Under the pieces are notes generated by a model. The model worked only from the letters and a program-made list of their open reading frames with translations, was not told the origin of the DNA and searched no databases. DNA of 8,801 nt, taken from NCBI GenBank assembly GCA_022447545.1, contig JAKVBI010000043.1, positions 1 through 8,801 of the forward strand. The letters are read 5' to 3'. Position 1 is the first letter of the stretch. The number at the start of each line of letters is the position of its first letter. A program made the position numbers and the translations under genes. Shown one piece after another: positions 1-5,800 of the stretch. The stretch comes from Myxococcota bacterium. GTDB taxonomy: Bacteria > Myxococcota_A > UBA9160 > SMWR01.

Positions 1-2
1 AG

Positions 3-2822
3 ACCGCCTGCACCTGGGATTCCCGAGGCAACAAGCTCTCCTCTACGGAGGGCATTGCGGGGCCCACCAGCAACGACGAAGAACACCTGTCGACGACCAC
101 CTACCAATGGGATCTGGCGGATCGCTCCACCGAGGTGCGGAATGCCGACGGCATCGTCGAAACGGCCTACGACTCTGTCGGGAACGTGACTCAAACCCGC
201 AAACTCCAGAGTGGAGACCCCACCAACGGAAGCGCAATCTGGACCACGGTGCGATTCGTCCATGACGGGAACGGTCACATCGTCGAGCGGATCGACTCGT
301 ACGACACCATCGTCCACATAAACTACGACGGGCTTGAAAAAGTCACCCGCATCACCGAGGGATTCGGCACTCCCGACCAACGCTCAACGAACATGATCTA
401 CGACCCGAATGGGAATCTCATTTCGGTCACGAATGCCCTCGGTGCTACAACACATTACGGCTACGACGCCGTGAATAACCGCACGTCAACCACCAACGCC
501 CGTGGCTACACGAGCTATGCCTTCTACGATGGGGCCAACCGCCTTGTTGCCAACGTCGACAGTGAACTCTTCCTGATCGAATCCAGCTTCGACCCCGCCG
601 GAAACATCATCGAAACACGCACCTACATGACTGCCCTCTCGAGCGCCCCAACACCGGGAACCAGACCGCTACCCGAGCAACCCGAAAACGTCAGAATCGC
701 AAACCAACTCTTCGATGGTGCCAACCAACTGATTCGAACCGCCGCGGCAGACACAAGCTACTCCACCTTCAGATACAGCTCTGCAGGCGACAAGGTCGCT
801 GAGACCTTGCATCCGAGCGAACAGGCTGATCGCGTCGCGAGAACGCGCACGAATGAGCTCACCTCTCGCACCCGGACATGGGCATGGGATCGTTCGGGAA
901 GATTGACGCAATTCATCGAAACTCCTACCAAAAACAACCGACCGATCATCGACCACACCTACGACGCAGCCAACAACAAGATTCAGGAAGCCACGACCGA
1001 TCCCTTGCATCCCGACGAGATCGACCACGTGACTCGATATTCCTACGATGAAGCAAATCGCCTGATCCGAACTGAAATGGGTTCGCCAACCACGACGCCC
1101 AGTCTGAACCCGGTTCAAAGCACCACCTACGACAGGGCAGGCAACAAAACCGAAGAAAACGATTCCGGAGCCATCACCACATACACCTACGACCTCGAGA
1201 ACAGGCTCCTGGTGGAGACGAACCCAACGCAGGGAACGACAAGCTACACCTACGACATATTCTCGAACCCGATCTCCAAAACCGACGCCCTGGGCAACAC
1301 GACGGACTTCGCATTCGACGCCATCAACCAATGCATCGAAGTCAGAATGCCCGAGATCGAGGCATACAGCGCAAATTACGGAGCCTTCTCAAACCGTCCC
1401 ACGACAACGATCCGTTACGACGAAGTCGGAAACAAGGTCGAGGTCGTCAACCCCAACGGAAACGCATCTGGGTTCATTCCAACCAACGACAAGGTGGGAG
1501 ATTTCAGGGAATCCACCTGGTATGACGGAAACAATCGCATCATCGCGGAACTTAACGGCGACTATGCACTTCGAATCTACGAGTACAATGCGACCGGATC
1601 CGCCACACGTGTGAGCCTGGATACTCAGCGAGTCTTACCGGACGGTAACCCCCGCGCACAAACATCCCCTCCTCCTCTCAGTAGCGCCGAGAACCTTTCG
1701 ACCATCGTGTACGAGTTCGACGAAATGGATCGCGAGATCCAAACCACGAACCCAAGTATCGACGTCACCACACTGAGCAACATCGACACCTCCAACCCAT
1801 CAGCTACGACCACCAACACCCCGACGTACACGTACAGCTATTACGACGCATGGGGAAACCGCGTTCAATACGTCTCCAACACGGACCATGTGGAGGCTCA
1901 CCTCGACGAAACCGACTCATACACCACCACCTATTTCGATGCCCTGGGAAGACAGACGGCCAACATCGACCCCTCGGGCTTCCTCGTGGAAACCGCCTAT
2001 GACAACTATGGAATGGAGACCGCTCAGAATCAGTACACAGAACCGATTGTCGGAGCGACTCCAAGCGAATACCCAAACCCTGCCCAGGGTGCCCTTTGGT
2101 ATCAAACGAACTCCGAATACGATCAATACGGAAATCTCTCCTCTCAAACCTCACCAGAAATCGCTACGCGCGACGGCCTGAAGCGAGTCGAAACGACCTA
2201 TGTGTACGACCGCCGCGGAAATACAACTCAACAGCACACAAGGACCGAGGACGGAACGAGCGAAGATACCCTCAGCATCTTCACCTTCTACGACAACTCG
2301 GATCGTGAGGTTGCCGTTGTCGATGGAAACCGGGTGCTCAACTCCACCGCGTATGACGCAGTCGGAAACACCACGACGACGGGCCGTTTCTACGATGCGG
2401 TCGCAATCGGACTCGACCTAGGAAGTCTCGAGCTTCCCGATGAGATTGCCGCCAACACTGATTATTCAACGGCCCAAATTCGGGAAGCATTCGGCGTCGA
2501 ATCTGATTCCGATCAAGACCAGATCGTTCAAATCGAATACAACGCACTATCCCGCGGTACGAAACTGACCCTCGTCATGTCTGGAGACGAGCCGAGCAAC
2601 TATGTCTGGGAGACCGGATTCGACCCGAATTTGAACCTGACCCGCAAGATTGCAAACGCCACCGAAGCCGATGGGTATGCGAAGGCCACGACGATCCACA
2701 CCTACAATTCTTCGAATGATGCCGTCGACATCCTTCTCCCCAACAATGGCCTCACTCAGATCGAATACAACACCGGCGGTTACAAAGTCAAAGAGTCGAT
2801 CAGCGGGTCCCCGGACCAACTT
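3..2822 (+). repeat. First YD (RHS-type) repeat array, about 33 degenerate units
   Basis: The encoded protein repeats the pattern x-Y-D-x-x-G-N/R-x-hydrophobic every 20-40 residues. Clear copies include TAYDSVGN, IYDPNGN, FYDGANR, TYDRAGN, RYDEVGN, YYDAWGN, EYDQYGN and VYDRRGN; others are degenerate (RYSSAGD, EYNALSR). I count about 33 units. YD repeats form a continuous beta-sheet spiral that builds a hollow shell in TcC and RHS proteins. At DNA level the units have diverged strongly. Only short words such as ACCTACGAC recur exactly (957, 1125, 1185 and 1248 in this block), so the array is old rather than recently amplified. The array runs off the left edge of the window. Confidence 0.93.
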
Positions 2823-5800
2823 CCGCCCATCGCCACACCGACCTCGGCCCAGATCACCAACGGTCCGTCATCGCAACTGATCGTCGAATGGAATTACCCA
2901 GCAAGCGAGAGCGCAGCCGACCAGACCATTTCGTGGATTGCATGGGACACCGAGAGCCACCCGGGTCTGACGAGTGCCGACACTCCGAGCACTGCACCGA
3001 CTCAAAGCGGGATCTATGCCTCTGCGACGAACGCTGGACTCCCAATGGATGGAAGTCTGTCAGCCCTCATTCCTCTCGAGGGAATCACCGGCGACATCTA
3101 CTACCGGGTCGTGACCCAGGACACGGCAGGCACCCAGTCCTGGTCCGCCGAGCAAACGCTGGCGATTCCGCCGACCCTGCAGGAATTCGAAGTCACACAG
3201 ACCTCTGATGGTTTCGCTCTCGAACTGTCGTTTCTTGACACCGTTGCCAACCCTCTCCTGTTGTTGGACGGACAGCCTCCGAGTTTCCCCAATCAATTCA
3301 CCGATGAGACTGGCAATCGATGGAGCCTCCAAATTCCCACCTCCGTTCCAAACGAGGCCGCCTTGAGCATCCAATGGGAGACTGATGGAACGGTCGAGAC
3401 GACAGAAATCGGCACCCCACTCCGGGCCCCAGGCGATCACCAAGCCACTGGTGGGAATTGGATCGGTTGGCCAATCCCCACAGACTCATCGGGACTGGTC
3501 CTGGGAGACAGTCAATGGGTCCTGTACGACGGATTCCCCTATGCCACTCCAGACTCCCGAATCGGACAATCCGGTGGCGACTTCCGGTTCGAAACCGGGA
3601 TGACCACCCCAGGTACGAATACGTACACGGTGTTCTACGGCACTTCTTCGCCTGACTCCCATACCGGAACCATCAGCGCGGCGGATGGCGGCGCAACCAC
3701 GACCATCGACCTGACCCTCTCCGGCAACGAGGCTACCCACGCAACCAATCTGCGCGTTGCATGGCGTGAAGTATCCAACCCGCCCGACGCAAGCCCGTGG
3801 TTTCCCTCCGCCAACGAACAAACGATGACTCAAGCCGGTTCCGATTGGAATGCGACCCTTTCTCTCGCGCCCTCCACCACTTATGAAATCAAGCTCTACT
3901 ACACAGGCGACATGGGCGAAACCGTCCTGGTCCAATGGGAGCGATTGACCACCTCCACGTCCTCCGATCCCACCGTCACCCAGCCTTTCGAAGGAAGTTC
4001 CATGATGGTTCTGGCGCAAGAAAGCGCCGGAAGCGTGACGCTCTCAGCCATCGACCAACCCTTATCCGTGACTCCCGGCGACTACTCGGGGCCCATCGAC
4101 CTCGCCAAAACGAGCTTCGAAGTCCACCCGCTCGAGAGTCCTGACACCAGTCCCGGGCAACAGAACCCCGCTGTCACAAAGGCCGGGTATTCAAACGAAT
4201 ACGAATACAACCACCAATTTCAGCTCACAGGAACGAACGAGAACACAGGCGTCTGGAAGGAATTGAATTTGGACGCCATGGGAAACACCGTCTCAACACG
4301 GCTCTATGGCGCCCGAGAGAATCTCGACGATCCGAGCTTCGACCCCATCGTCAGCTTCACTCAATTCGATCGGCGTAACCTCGCCATCAAGGCTTGGGGG
4401 CCAGAGACTGCTGCAGGTCGCTCCACAGCCACAACCACCTGGGACTATGCTGGAAACGTGGCCTCAAAAACTCTTCCAGGCACCCAGACGGCCATCGAAT
4501 CCACCTACGATGGCTTGGGAAACCTCGTCAAGGAGGCCTACGCCGGATCCGGGATCCAAGTGGCCGACGCTTCCTATCTCACGACGGTGCACCAGTTCAA
4601 ATACGACGCTTTCGGAAACCAGGTTTCCCAGATCGACGCGAATGGGAACGAGAAACTGCACCACTATGGACCTGCAGGCGGAACAGACCTGAGTAGCCGG
4701 AATCGCTTGACCAAGGAAGAAATCAGCTCACTTACATCCTACGGAAAAACCTTCCGTTACGACTCGCTCGGTCGCACCATTTCGGTTCAGGACAATGCCG
4801 GCCATGAGCAATGGATGGATTGGGACCAGAGGGATCGGTTGATCCAGCTGACGGATGCGATTGGTGTTGCTACCTCCGACGATGACAGCGATGGAATCAC
4901 AAAATATTGGTATGACCCTTTTGATCGAAAGACGTGGACCCAGGATGCCAACGGCAACTTCTTTGGCCACGCCTACGACACCATGGGAAACCTGACGAAC
5001 AAGTACAGCTTCCAGGAAAAACAGGGAGAGGGTCCTAAGAGCCTCGAAGACGCTCTCTCGGCTGTCAACGATAGCTCTTACAAACTGGTCGACTATCAAT
5101 ACGCCTACGACATCTATGGCAACAAGATCAGCGAAACGACCCCTACCGGATCTTTCACCAGTTACACGTGGAATTCAAAAAGCAAACTCACGAGTTCAAA
5201 TGGACCGCTCTCGAATTATTCGAGTTACACCTACGACGACTTTGGTCGCATCAAAACGAAAACGAACAATCTTGGCCAGAACAAACAGTACACCTACGAC
5301 AACGCGGGAAACATTACCAAGATCGAAGATCTCGCAGTCACTGGTATCGAGACGAAGTTCAAATGCACGCCCTCCAACGAAAAGCCTTACCCCACGGAAA
5401 ATTTTCTAGGCGAAAACCACACGGTCACCCACTACGAATACGATCTTGCAAACCGCCGCACCAAAGAAACCTTCGGTCCGAATTCCGGAGGCGGCGAACT
5501 CTATGTCGACATGGCCTACGTATACTGGGAAAACGGGTGGCTCAAGTCATGGAAGGACTCGGCGGCCTACTACGACGACGCTCCGATTAGCCTGACTTAT
5601 CAGTACGACCAACAAGGCAACAAAGTCCATCTTTCCGGATCTGGGAGCACCCAACACAGCTATGCCTACGATGCCGCCAACCGTGTAACCACCTACAACC
5701 AGGGTTCCGGGCAGAATCAATATTTCTACAACTCATCTGGCTGGCGAGACCGCGAGAAGGACTCGAGCAACGAAACCACCAGTTATACCTATGACCAGAA

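Noticed and set aside
135-137. GTG at 135 as the true start of the giant gene
   Set aside because: The same frame is open back to base 3 and the upstream codons encode further YD-like motifs (TWDSRGN, QWDLADR), so the gene continues left of the window.
669-1331. 220-residue open frame on the minus strand
   Set aside because: It lies wholly inside the YD array and reads antisense to it. It is rich in Val, Gly, Arg and Cys, as produced by reverse reading of the biased GAC/ACC/AAC codons. No family resemblance or ribosome site was noted.
3486-4019. 177-residue open frame on the minus strand under the beta-rich insert
   Set aside because: Antisense shadow of the coding strand, with an unnatural Gly/Arg/Val-rich composition. 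The + strand frame has continuous beta-strand-like protein sequence here.
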